From assembly GCA_015064855.1 (NCBI GenBank), contig SVRK01000002.1, positions 53,256-117,255 of the forward strand: DNA of 64,000 nucleotides, given 5' to 3'. Below, in pieces: positions 17,560 through 25,660 of this stretch; the stretch's first letter is position 1; the number at the start of each line of letters is the position of its first letter. Both the position numbers and the translations under genes were made by a program. This DNA is from Oscillospiraceae bacterium. GTDB taxonomy: Bacteria > Bacillota > Clostridia > Oscillospirales > CAG-272. The notes under the pieces are model-generated. The model searched no databases and was not told the origin of the DNA. It saw nothing but the letters and a program-made list of their open reading frames with translations.

Positions 17560-19692
17560 TTAAAACTTATATTTGCCTTTGTCAACTAAATGCGCCTTGC
17601 CGTCGATTATTATTGTGGCTTTTACAGGCGTTTCTATCTCGTATTTTATTTTTCCGTTCTCGTGATACCATTTTGATAAAATTCTGCCGTGCCTTGTTTC
17701 AATAGTGGCACTTAAATAGTCAAGCTTATCGGTTGGCTTCGGTTCAATTAGTGCCTCCATAAATCCTGCTCTTTGTGGCTTGATTCCACACGCTTCCTCG
17801 TAAACCCAGTCGGCAACTGAGCCGTATGCATAGTGGTTGAAGGAATTCATATCCTTTGACCAAAATTCTCCTTGCTCGTTTTTGCCGTCCCAGTGCTCCC
17901 AAATTGTGGTTGCGCCTTGCTTTACCGAGTATAGCCAAGACGGAAACTCCTCGCCAAGGAGTATATCATATGCGGTTTCAGTATATCCATTCTTGGATAG
18001 CGCATGTAAAAGAAATGGAGTTCCGACAAAGCCAGTTTGTAATTTACCACCATTTGCCTTTATCAAGCTATCAAGCTTTCTTGCCACGTTGCTTTTATCC
18101 TCTGCTATATCAAAATATAGGGCAAGAGCGCATTCTGTTTGCGTGTTATACTCTTTAAAGGTTTTTCTTATCTTTTCAAGAATTTTAGCTGCAAGAGTGT
18201 CGTATTTTAAGCTGTCCTTGCCTAAAATTTTAGACACTTCCCCAACAATTTTTGCAGAATTATAGTAAAAGACCGATGCAATAAAGTCCTCATTTGACGA
18301 ACCGCGATAACTACCGGCAGGGGCATCAAGGCCGAGCCAATCTCCAAATTGGTCGCATCCGTACCAAAGATATCTTTTCTTTGTTGTGTTCCATATGTAG
18401 CTAAGATATTTCACCATTGTTTTATATTGCTTTTTAAGAATATTGGTGTTCCCATACGTTTTATACATTTGATATGGAATTATCGTTGCGCTATCTCCCC
18501 AAACTGCGCCTGTGTTTTCTGTGGTTGACCAGTCCCAACACACCGTTTGTGGAATTATATTCGGTATATTACCCTTTTTGCCTTGGTCAAGACGCATATC
18601 GGTTAGCCATTTTAGGAAGAATTTTTCTACGTCGTAGTTATATGATGCTGTTTTGCAAAATACCGTTGCATCACCTGTCCACCCCTGTCTTTCATCTCTT
18701 TGAGGACAGTCGGTTGGCACGTCAAGGAAGTTACCCTTTTGCCCCCAAATTATGTTTGAAAACAGCTTATTCAAAAGCTCACTTGAGCTATCAAGATAGC
18801 CTGTACGCTTTATATCCGAATGAACGACAATGGCACTTATGTTGTCCTTTGTTATTTTGCAGGGGAAGCTATCAACACGTATGTATCTAAAACCCCAAAA
18901 TGCTAAAATCGGTTTATATGTATTTACTCCATCGTGACAAATATATTCAAAGCGAGCCTTTGCATCACGGTAGTTTTCGTTATAAAAATTCCCGAATTTG
19001 TCAAGCTCCTCGCATACGGTAAATTCTACCTTGTCGCCTTTCTTTGCATCTACTGTAAACTCAAAATAGCCTGTTAAATTTTGCCCAAAATCGACAAGGG
19101 TGTCACCATTTGGTGCTTTAAATATAGACACAGGCTCGATTTTTTCCTGCTCCTTAACGTATACGCCCTGTTGCTTTACTATAATCCTCTTGTCGTGGTC
19201 TAACAGCCTTGCGTTTACTGGTGCATCCTCATAGGTGCTATCATATATTTCACCGTCATAAAGCTCGGCAAAGCGTAATTTATCCTTTCTTGCAAGCCAG
19301 CTTGAATCCGACACAATAGTTTCCTTTGTTTCATCCATGTAGACGATATCAAGCTGACAAATTAACGCTTTGGGAACGTCGTTTGCAACGACAAAATTTA
19401 TTTTACCGTTATACCAGCCGTCACCCACCACTACCTCTAGCTTGTTACTTTGGGAAATCATTTTGGTGACGTTATATTCTTGATACTGTACTCTTTTGCG
19501 CGAGGTAAAGCCCGGGGCTAAAATAAAATCGCCCACTCTTTGACCATTTATCGTGGCATAGTAACAACCAAGCGAGGTGATATTCAAGGTCGCCTTCTTT
19601 ATTTCGCCATTTAATTTAATCTCTTTAATAAATCGAACAGGCTCGTGCAATCTATTATTCGGATGAGTTATCCAGCTTGCGTTTTCAAACAT
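17560..19692 (-). CDS. GH78 alpha-L-rhamnosidase
   Basis: 710 residues. It shows the GH78 domain order: an N-terminal beta-domain with GDGWYNG near 130, a concanavalin-like middle part (LVDFGQNLTGYFEF, about 218-231), an (alpha/alpha)6 catalytic barrel with the hallmark DVPTDCPQRDERQGWTGD (about 324-341) carrying acidic catalytic residues, TTIWEHWDG near 597 with the second catalytic Glu, and a C-terminal beta-domain. It releases terminal alpha-L-rhamnose from glycosides or pectin fragments. No signal peptide, so it acts on imported substrates. First gene of a three-gene cluster with its own promoter. Confidence 0.93.
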   Translation of the reverse strand: MFENASWITHPNNRLHEPVRFIKEIKLNGEIKKATLNITSLGCYYATINGQRVGDFILAPGFTSRKRVQYQEYNVTKMISQSNKLEVVVGDGWYNGKINFVVANDVPKALICQLDIVYMDETKETIVSDSSWLARKDKLRFAELYDGEIYDSTYEDAPVNARLLDHDKRIIVKQQGVYVKEQEKIEPVSIFKAPNGDTLVDFGQNLTGYFEFTVDAKKGDKVEFTVCEELDKFGNFYNENYRDAKARFEYICHDGVNTYKPILAFWGFRYIRVDSFPCKITKDNISAIVVHSDIKRTGYLDSSSELLNKLFSNIIWGQKGNFLDVPTDCPQRDERQGWTGDATVFCKTASYNYDVEKFFLKWLTDMRLDQGKKGNIPNIIPQTVCWDWSTTENTGAVWGDSATIIPYQMYKTYGNTNILKKQYKTMVKYLSYIWNTTKKRYLWYGCDQFGDWLGLDAPAGSYRGSSNEDFIASVFYYNSAKIVGEVSKILGKDSLKYDTLAAKILEKIRKTFKEYNTQTECALALYFDIAEDKSNVARKLDSLIKANGGKLQTGFVGTPFLLHALSKNGYTETAYDILLGEEFPSWLYSVKQGATTIWEHWDGKNEQGEFWSKDMNSFNHYAYGSVADWVYEEACGIKPQRAGFMEALIEPKPTDKLDYLSATIETRHGRILSKWYHENGKIKYEIETPVKATIIIDGKAHLVDKGKYKF

Positions 19693-19723
19693 AATTCCAC
19701 CTCACGTTTTTCATTCTAAAAAA

Positions 19724-19752
19724 AGTATATCATTTATTTATTATAAAATCAA
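19724..19752 (-). promoter_or_regulatory. Promoter of the rhamnosidase cluster
   Basis: TTGATT (19747-19752), 17-base spacer, TATACT (19724-19729) on the minus strand. The imperfect -35 would fit an activator-dependent promoter. Confidence 0.6.
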
Positions 19753-19763
19753 TATAATATTGA

Positions 19764-19792
19764 AAGCCCACACGATTTTACCGTGTAGGCTT
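19764..19792. terminator. Hairpin between the CotH lipoprotein and the rhamnosidase cluster
   Basis: AAGCCCACACG/CGTGTAGGCTT stem with one wobble pair around a 7-base loop. The plus-strand side ends in TTGTTTTATT. It lies downstream of the CotH gene on the minus strand. Confidence 0.6.
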
Positions 19793-19898
19793 GTTTTATT
19801 TTTCTATAAAGCTTAAACAGGTTCTAAGTTACTTAGCAACGTATTTTGAGCATATATTAATTTTAAAACGAGATATTTTTATCGTTTTCGTTCTTGAC

Positions 19899-22151
19899 TT
19901 ATTCTTCCAAAACTAAAATTTTATCCATAACCTCAATACGTTTTTTAGCAAAGGTTAAAATTTGCTCTAGGTGGTCAATGTTTTGCGTTGGAACTCCTGT
20001 CCATTTTTGCTTTTCTGCTTCTCTTATAGCATCGGGAATAGCATCAAAAAACGCTTCAAAATGGGCAGATATATTTTCTTCTGTCAAAATTTCTTGTCTT
20101 AATTCCCAATATCGCTCACAAACGCGGTCGTAATAGTTTACGTAAATTCTTTCCCACAAAAGATTAAGGTTTGAATGATTTCTCTCAGGTGCGAGTCCTT
20201 TACCATCAACAAGGGCAGATATTGGATGGGTATTCTCATCAAATTCAATGTTTCCGTTCCATCTCATACCCCAAGTGCCGTCCATATCATACATACTGCT
20301 AAACCACACCTTGCCGTCAAGGGTTACCCAAAGTATGTTTTTACTTGTGTTGTCATCAGCGCAAATAAAGAACGTATATATCATCGAATCAATACACTTA
20401 TCAACGTCTGCATACTGATGAATTCCGTTTTTGAAATTTTCTCCGTCATTATAATAAACAAACTTTATTAAATCGAGTAGACTATCATACACCCATTGAG
20501 TACTATCATCAATTAGGCTGTCCTCGTTTGATGCATATTCAAGAACAAATCCGCTTGTTGAAACATCTCTAAAAGAAACGGCATTATTCCAGTTTTCAGC
20601 CATAATTATAGCTTGATTTTTCTCGTCGCTATCATCCATATGGAACATCCATTTATCCTTTGGAATGTTCATTGTATAAACACCTTGATATTCTCCGTTA
20701 TTATAAACCAAAATCGGATACCCGTCAATCGCGCCGCCGTTTGGAGTAGCTGCTAATTCGTCGTTTCTTGATTTTACAATTTCACCGAAGATTTTACCCG
20801 AAACAACGTTTCTCGACTGTGAAAAGTCGATATAGTTGGCTTTCATACAATATTTGTTTTCCTCGCCCCAGCCGTCAAAAAGCTCAATGTTCTTCTTGCT
20901 TCCGTCTAACTCATATAGCTTTATATTGAAGTTCTTTTTGGGTTTGCCAGCACTTGATGCTCCTTGAACCTTAATTTCGGCTGCACAAACAAAATCAAGC
21001 ATCTCCGACTCATAGGTAACGTCAACTATTTTTATATCGTCTTTGACAGTTGGCAGATTTCCCCCTAAATCAACAACCGGAATTCCGACGTCTTTGGAGG
21101 TTATAGACTTATATATCTTTACTGTCGATTCTTTGCTAATAAATATCCCAGCACATTTTACGGAATGCTCGTTTGCTATCAAAACGGATTCAAGGGTCAT
21201 TTTATCTGTATCATACTTCTTGCCGCATTGACTGCAAAGACCATCAGTGTCACAAACGTGGTAGCCGATTTTTGGATTATTTAAATCTCGTTCTATACTG
21301 CCCTCACATCTGTTGCAAAAATACACTTCCTTTTCACCCTCGCATAATGCCTCAACGGTTGATTTTAGCATCCAGTTGTGACCTTTGGGGCTTCCGTCTG
21401 TCGTTTCACATTTCTCACAGAATTTAGCACGCTCACAAGTCGCTTCTTGCCAACTGTGACTGGCAAGATTGCCTTCTGTCTTACCACAATCCTCGCAGTG
21501 CTTGGGCGCGGTGCAGGTGGCATCTATAAAATGGTGACCGTATATAACGCCTTCATTTAAGTAGCATACGCTACACGTTCTTTCCTTATCGCACCCGTTA
21601 TATATCCACCTATGAGGCAAATCCTCGGTCGAGGTTTCATAACACGTTGCGCATATCTTCGGATTTTTGCAGGATGGCACTATCCAATCGTGTCCAAGGG
21701 CTTCTCCGATTGTTTCTGCGCATTGCTTACAGGTCTTAGGCAAAACGCAGGTAGCCTCTGCCCATGCGTGCTGAATTTCGCTTCCTACAAAATCACACTC
21801 CACACAAACAGGAACCATAAGGCATTCTTCCGTGTCCCAAGTATGCTCCTTCGCTATTTCCTTTTCACCACATACATTGCATTCCTTATCCTCCGTGCAA
21901 AGCTTGACCGACCAATCGTGTCCCGGTGCCTCGCCATCGGTTAAACCGCATATTCCACAGGTTTTTGGAGTTGTGCAATCGATTTTCCATAAGTGCTCTC
22001 CTATTTCTCCCTCTGTTGCGCCACAAAGCGTACAGGTCTTGGGCGCTTTGCAGTTAGCGGAGGAAAAATCGTGCTCGCACTCTCCATCTCCACATGATAT
22101 TAAAGTACAAAATACAAATAGTATAGATAATAAAAGTAGTATTTTTTTCAT
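19899..22151 (-). CDS. CotH-type kinase-fold lipoprotein with nine Cys/His repeats
   Basis: 750 residues from the ATG at 22149-22151, chosen for its AAGGAG site. The signal peptide ends in the lipobox LISC. Residues about 22-250 hold nine repeats of about 25 residues, pattern W-x4-C-x6-C-x2-C-x9-H (for example CTTPKTCGICGLTDGEAPGH), which look like zinc-binding knuckles. After a further Cys-rich stretch, the CotH domain spans about 340-700: KVQGASSAGKPKKNFNIKL, GVYTMNIPKDKWMFHMDDSD, and MYDMDGTWGMRWNG with the conserved Asp residues. CotH proteins are atypical protein kinases first known from spore coats; surface forms also occur in gut Firmicutes. Substrate unknown. Confidence 0.87.
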   Translation of the reverse strand: MKKILLLLSILFVFCTLISCGDGECEHDFSSANCKAPKTCTLCGATEGEIGEHLWKIDCTTPKTCGICGLTDGEAPGHDWSVKLCTEDKECNVCGEKEIAKEHTWDTEECLMVPVCVECDFVGSEIQHAWAEATCVLPKTCKQCAETIGEALGHDWIVPSCKNPKICATCYETSTEDLPHRWIYNGCDKERTCSVCYLNEGVIYGHHFIDATCTAPKHCEDCGKTEGNLASHSWQEATCERAKFCEKCETTDGSPKGHNWMLKSTVEALCEGEKEVYFCNRCEGSIERDLNNPKIGYHVCDTDGLCSQCGKKYDTDKMTLESVLIANEHSVKCAGIFISKESTVKIYKSITSKDVGIPVVDLGGNLPTVKDDIKIVDVTYESEMLDFVCAAEIKVQGASSAGKPKKNFNIKLYELDGSKKNIELFDGWGEENKYCMKANYIDFSQSRNVVSGKIFGEIVKSRNDELAATPNGGAIDGYPILVYNNGEYQGVYTMNIPKDKWMFHMDDSDEKNQAIIMAENWNNAVSFRDVSTSGFVLEYASNEDSLIDDSTQWVYDSLLDLIKFVYYNDGENFKNGIHQYADVDKCIDSMIYTFFICADDNTSKNILWVTLDGKVWFSSMYDMDGTWGMRWNGNIEFDENTHPISALVDGKGLAPERNHSNLNLLWERIYVNYYDRVCERYWELRQEILTEENISAHFEAFFDAIPDAIREAEKQKWTGVPTQNIDHLEQILTFAKKRIEVMDKILVLEE

Positions 22152-22181
22152 CAAATGCTCCTTATACCGATTTCTGTAAAT

Positions 22182-22210
22182 AGTATAGCACAACAAAATT
22201 CAGTTTTCAA
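22182..22210 (-). promoter_or_regulatory. Promoter of the CotH lipoprotein gene
   Basis: TTGAAA (22205-22210), 17-base spacer ending TGc, TATACT (22182-22187) on the minus strand. TG just before the -10 makes it an extended -10 promoter. Confidence 0.7.
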
Positions 22211-22273
22211 GGGAAAAGAGGTTATAAAAAACAACCCGAGAAATTATAAAATCATATAGCTGTGTACGTATAA

Positions 22274-22302
22274 TTGATTTTTTAAAAGAGATGCGCTATA
22301 AT
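22274..22302 (+). promoter_or_regulatory. Promoter of the SGNH hydrolase gene
   Basis: TTGATT (22274-22279), 17-base spacer, TATAAT (22297-22302); start codon 23 bases downstream. Confidence 0.72.
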
Positions 22303-22324
22303 TAAAGTGATAGGCGGTGATAAT

Positions 22325-23368
22325 ATGAAAATTGCAGAAATCGACAAAAATTTTAAAATTGAAACAAAAATTAATAGACCGAACATTCAATTTTACAATT
22401 CCCTGTGTGCGCCATTTAAGGTTTACGGCGTTTTTTATGAGAATGGAATGTTTAGGCGCATACCCGAGGATGTTGCCAAAAGCGTTAGCGAAGGAGTAGC
22501 ACATTTACACGCAAACACAGCAGGTGGCAGAGTTAAATTCAAGACTGATAGCCCTTATATTGCAATCCACGCAAAATTTGGCAGTGTTGGGAAAATGCCT
22601 CACTTTGCCTTGACGGGCTCTGCCGGCTTTGATTTATACATAAAAGAAAAATACGCGTCCACCTTTACCCCACCCTTTGACATTGTTGACTCATACGAAA
22701 GCGTAATTGACCTTAATGGCAAAAAAATGCGTGAAATTACCATTAATTTTCCACTGTATAGTGAGGTTAAGGAGCTACATATCGGTCTTATGCGCGATGC
22801 ATCGGTTTTGGAAAGTGAGCCATACCGTATAGAAAAGCCTATTGTATATTACGGCTCATCAATCACCCAAGGCGGATGCGCTTCTCGCCCAGGCAACTCA
22901 TACGAAGCACTTATAACTCAAGCCCTTGGCATCAACCACATCAATTTGGGCTTTTCGGGCAATGCAAAGGGAGAAAAGGCTATTTCCGAATATATTTGCT
23001 CCCTTGATATGTGCGCCTTTGTTTATGATTATGACCATAACGCCCCCAATATTGAGCACCTAAAAAGCACCCACGAAAGAATGTTTAAGGAAATAAGGGA
23101 AGCTCACCCAAAAATTCCTATTATTATGATGACACGGCCAAAACACACCATAACAAGCGAAGAAAAAATCAGGCATAATATTATAAAAGCTACCTATGAA
23201 AACGCTGTGGCCCTAGGTGACCAAAACGTTTATTTCATTGACGGAAAAGCCCTTATGCGCTATTGCCATAACGAGGGTACAGTGGACAACTGCCACCCTA
23301 ACGATTGGGGCTTTTACTCTATAGCAAGGGCGCTAATTAACGTCCTCAAAAACAAAATTAAGCTTTAA
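22325..23368 (+). CDS. SGNH/GDSL-family hydrolase (putative carbohydrate esterase)
   Basis: 347 residues from the ATG at 22325, which has AGGCGGTG ten bases upstream. The N-terminal 165 residues form a beta-rich domain typical of the SGNH_hydro_N module. The catalytic domain follows, with the block I Ser in YYGSSITQG (about 176-184), block II Gly in NLGFSGNAKG (about 214-223) and the Asp-His pair in DNCHPNDWG (about 321-329). Such two-domain proteins commonly remove acetyl groups from sugars. No signal peptide. It is transcribed alone; the next gene has its own promoter. Confidence 0.88.
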   Translation: MKIAEIDKNFKIETKINRPNIQFYNSLCAPFKVYGVFYENGMFRRIPEDVAKSVSEGVAHLHANTAGGRVKFKTDSPYIAIHAKFGSVGKMPHFALTGSAGFDLYIKEKYASTFTPPFDIVDSYESVIDLNGKKMREITINFPLYSEVKELHIGLMRDASVLESEPYRIEKPIVYYGSSITQGGCASRPGNSYEALITQALGINHINLGFSGNAKGEKAISEYICSLDMCAFVYDYDHNAPNIEHLKSTHERMFKEIREAHPKIPIIMMTRPKHTITSEEKIRHNIIKATYENAVALGDQNVYFIDGKALMRYCHNEGTVDNCHPNDWGFYSIARALINVLKNKIKL

Positions 23369-23423
23369 AGTATAAAAGTGGGTTAGATGCACTAAATAAA
23401 TTTCTCGTTTGATATAAAATTAA

Positions 23424-23452
23424 TTGATTATCAAGCTCAATCGTGCTATAAT
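23424..23452 (+). promoter_or_regulatory. Promoter of the phosphodiesterase-like gene
   Basis: TTGATT (23424-23429), 17-base spacer ending TGC (extended -10), TATAAT (23447-23452). Confidence 0.75.
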
Positions 23453-23513
23453 TTAGTAAATGCGTACCTTAAGCTACGCCCACCTCATTAAATATATTTT
23501 CAAGGAGTTAAAT

Positions 23514-24281
23514 ATGAAAATTTTAGTAACTGTCGTTGATGGTATGCGTCCTGATGCACTTATCAAAACAGAAAACGCCAAATATCTTTTGGAAAATTCA
23601 AAATACACTTTAAATGCAAGGACAGTAACGCCATCTGTTACTCTGCCCTGCCATATGTCACTTTTCCACAGTGTAGACCCTTCCCGTCACGGTACAACCA
23701 CAAATGTTTATACTCCTAACGTAAGACCAATAAACGGCTTGTGTGAGGTTTTGCTCAACTCAAGAAAAACCTCTGCCTTCTTTTACAACTGGGAGGAAAT
23801 AAGAGATTTATCAAGGCCAAATTCTCTTGCCTTTTCATATTTTTGCAAGGGTAGACTATATGGATACGATAAGGCGAACGATATAATCACGGATGCGGCA
23901 ATTGACTTTCTTACGAAGAATGAAATTGATTTTACATTCCTTTATTTAGGCTATACAGATATGGCAGGACACAACTACGGTTGGATGAGCGAGGAATATA
24001 TGGTGGCTATGGAAAACAGCTTTAATAATATTTCCAAGCTGTATAATGCCCTCCCTGACGATTATGTAATTATAGTAACAGCTGACCACGGCGGACACGA
24101 CAGAACCCACGGCACGACCTTGGACGAGGATATGATTATTCCAATTATGGCGCTAAGCAAAAATGAAAAAATCGAGATTGATTTTAAAGATGCAAACATC
24201 AAAGATATCGCCCCAACGGTAACCAAGCTTCTTGGCGTTTATCCCGACGACGAATGGGAAGGCAAAAGCCTTTTAAAATAA
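23514..24281 (+). CDS. Alkaline phosphatase superfamily enzyme (type I phosphodiesterase/nucleotide pyrophosphatase-like)
   Basis: 255 residues from the ATG at 23514 with AAGGAG upstream; an in-frame extension upstream would overlap the untranslated leader. Metal and catalytic motifs of the superfamily are visible: VVDGMRPD near 7-14, the likely Thr nucleophile in TPSVTLPCHMSLF near 38-50, YTDMAGHNYGW near 147-157, and TADHGGHDRTHG near 189-200. The protein is shorter than typical nucleotide pyrophosphatases and lacks a signal peptide, so it is probably a cytoplasmic phosphoesterase or phosphomutase-like enzyme of unknown substrate. Confidence 0.87.
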   Translation: MKILVTVVDGMRPDALIKTENAKYLLENSKYTLNARTVTPSVTLPCHMSLFHSVDPSRHGTTTNVYTPNVRPINGLCEVLLNSRKTSAFFYNWEEIRDLSRPNSLAFSYFCKGRLYGYDKANDIITDAAIDFLTKNEIDFTFLYLGYTDMAGHNYGWMSEEYMVAMENSFNNISKLYNALPDDYVIIVTADHGGHDRTHGTTLDEDMIIPIMALSKNEKIEIDFKDANIKDIAPTVTKLLGVYPDDEWEGKSLLK

Positions 24282-24293
24282 TGTATAAAATGC

Positions 24294-24320
24294 AAAAAGC
24301 CGACACATGGTCGGCTTTTT
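24294..24320. terminator. Bidirectional terminator
   Basis: AAAAAGCCGAC-acatg-GTCGGCTTTTT; an 11-bp stem with A/T runs on both sides. It serves the plus-strand phosphoesterase gene and any minus-strand transcript from the GNAT gene. Confidence 0.88.
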
Positions 24321-24357
24321 ATTAGTTATCTGCTAATTTTTTCATGGTTGGGAGCAG
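24317..24357 (-). pseudogene. Degenerate copy of the lysS 3' end
   Basis: The minus strand reads LLPTMKKLADN-stop, against LLFPTMKPLADN-stop at the true end of lysS (30884). Twenty bases, TTAGCAGATAACTAATAAAA, are identical at both places, and about 33 of 41 aligned bases match. It can be opened into a frame of 81 codons, but that frame is made of short repeats and is not convincing as a gene. Confidence 0.6.
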
Positions 24358-24368
24358 TGTTAATTGCG

Positions 24369-24485
24369 TGGCATATCTTGTCAAAGCTTTGCATATCTTG
24401 GCTTTTGGAATTTTCCTATTTCCATAACTCGGCATAACTTGGCATATCTTTGCAGCATTTTGGCATACTAACCTGCATACTTGGC
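24369..24485. repeat. Cluster of GGCATA-type direct repeats
   Basis: Seven imperfect copies of a (G)GCATAnCTTGG-like unit start near 24370, 24390, 24421, 24431, 24441, 24462 and 24474. GGCATACTAAC occurs in exactly the same form near 30735, beside lysS. Confidence 0.6.
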
Positions 24486-24511
24486 GCACTAAGCTTTTCA
24501 CAATTGAATAT

Positions 24512-25660
24512 TTATACTCTATTTTGCGTATTCCAAGAAAGGGGTAGAGGAAAATTGGCTTTTGCAAACAAATTTGGCTGAGTTACAGACACGGGTGGAT
24601 GCATTCCGAAAATAAATCTTGTTGCATCGGGCTTTGATAACTCAAAATCGCACTCACCATCAAATTTGACACATCCGCAGTCATTTTCATTTGCAAAAAT
24701 CTTGATTTTTCCATAATCCTTTATGGAAATAGCGACGCTTCCCGACACCAAGCAAGTATAGCTCGCTTTCAATTTGATATAAGCATCAACCACCTTTTCA
24801 AAGCTTACTACATTAAAATTCGATGGAATTTGAATACTCATATATTCAGCGCATTTATTAATTTCTCTTATTAAATCTATATCGTGCTGGGGCAAGGTTA
24901 TTGAAAAATCATCATTTAAGTAATTCGAAATTGCAACAACCGTATCTAAATATGATTCTTTATTAATTGCATACGCTTCTGACACCTCTTTTTTATCAGA
25001 TGCCAAAGTAAAATAACCGATGGGCTCATCATTTTTAGTTACTAAATAGGGTGTGTTTTTCCACGCTGTCATTACTCTGTACATTACATCGTTATCATTT
25101 CTCAACACACTTACCTTGTTTTGATGATATACCTCTCTTGCGAAGGTTAAAGATTTTTCATCATTTGAAAAAATCTCAACAGCTCTTGTATTTTGACCGT
25201 AGTCCCCAAGCAATGACTTTTTTGTATTTTTTGGCGTTATGTAATAAGAGTAATTCCCACCGCAAAGCTCAAAGCCAAAGCGCAAATATCTTGCTCTGTC
25301 GCCACCGAGCCTACAAATGTCATATTTTTCTTCCTTTACAATTTCCATCGCGCGATTAAGCAAAATATTCATGTATCCCCGTCCCTCATAATCGGGATGC
25401 GTGGCAACATTTCCGACGGTGCAAAAGTTGATTTCTTTATCCAAAACCTTCGTTGGCAAAGGATAAACTCCAACAACCGAAACAAGCTTGTCATTAATAA
25501 AAAGTCCAATATGCTTTCTCATATGCGCGTCATCTCTTAAGCACATATTGGGTAGCTCCCTTTCAAAATCCATTATGCATTTATTCTGTCTAGAGAAAAC
25601 AAGGTTCAAAAGTGAAATTAATTCATCGTAATTCTCTTTTTTTAGTCGTTTAATTTCCAT
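24512..25660 (-). CDS. Eis-like GNAT family N-acetyltransferase
   Basis: 382 residues. The GNAT fold occupies about 1-150: VGVYPLP (beta-4), TVGNVATHPDYEGRGYMNILL (about 80-100) carrying the acetyl-CoA-binding RGxG-type loop, and GDRARYLRFGF. A second acyltransferase-like half and a C-terminal SCP2-like domain fit the Eis/enhanced-intracellular-survival architecture. Substrates of such proteins include aminoglycosides, lysines and small amines; nothing here fixes the choice. The start overlaps the preceding glycosidase-like gene by 11 bases, and AAGGAAGAG lies before it, so it is the last gene of the amino-sugar operon. Confidence 0.85.
   Translation of the reverse strand: MEIKRLKKENYDELISLLNLVFSRQNKCIMDFERELPNMCLRDDAHMRKHIGLFINDKLVSVVGVYPLPTKVLDKEINFCTVGNVATHPDYEGRGYMNILLNRAMEIVKEEKYDICRLGGDRARYLRFGFELCGGNYSYYITPKNTKKSLLGDYGQNTRAVEIFSNDEKSLTFAREVYHQNKVSVLRNDNDVMYRVMTAWKNTPYLVTKNDEPIGYFTLASDKKEVSEAYAINKESYLDTVVAISNYLNDDFSITLPQHDIDLIREINKCAEYMSIQIPSNFNVVSFEKVVDAYIKLKASYTCLVSGSVAISIKDYGKIKIFANENDCGCVKFDGECDFELSKPDATRFIFGMHPPVSVTQPNLFAKANFPLPLSWNTQNRV

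Noticed and set aside
24322..24567. An 81-codon minus-strand frame next to the GNAT gene
   Set aside because: It overlaps the GNAT 3' end and consists of direct repeats plus the lysS-end copy, with no ribosome site. It is listed as repeat and pseudogene fragment instead.
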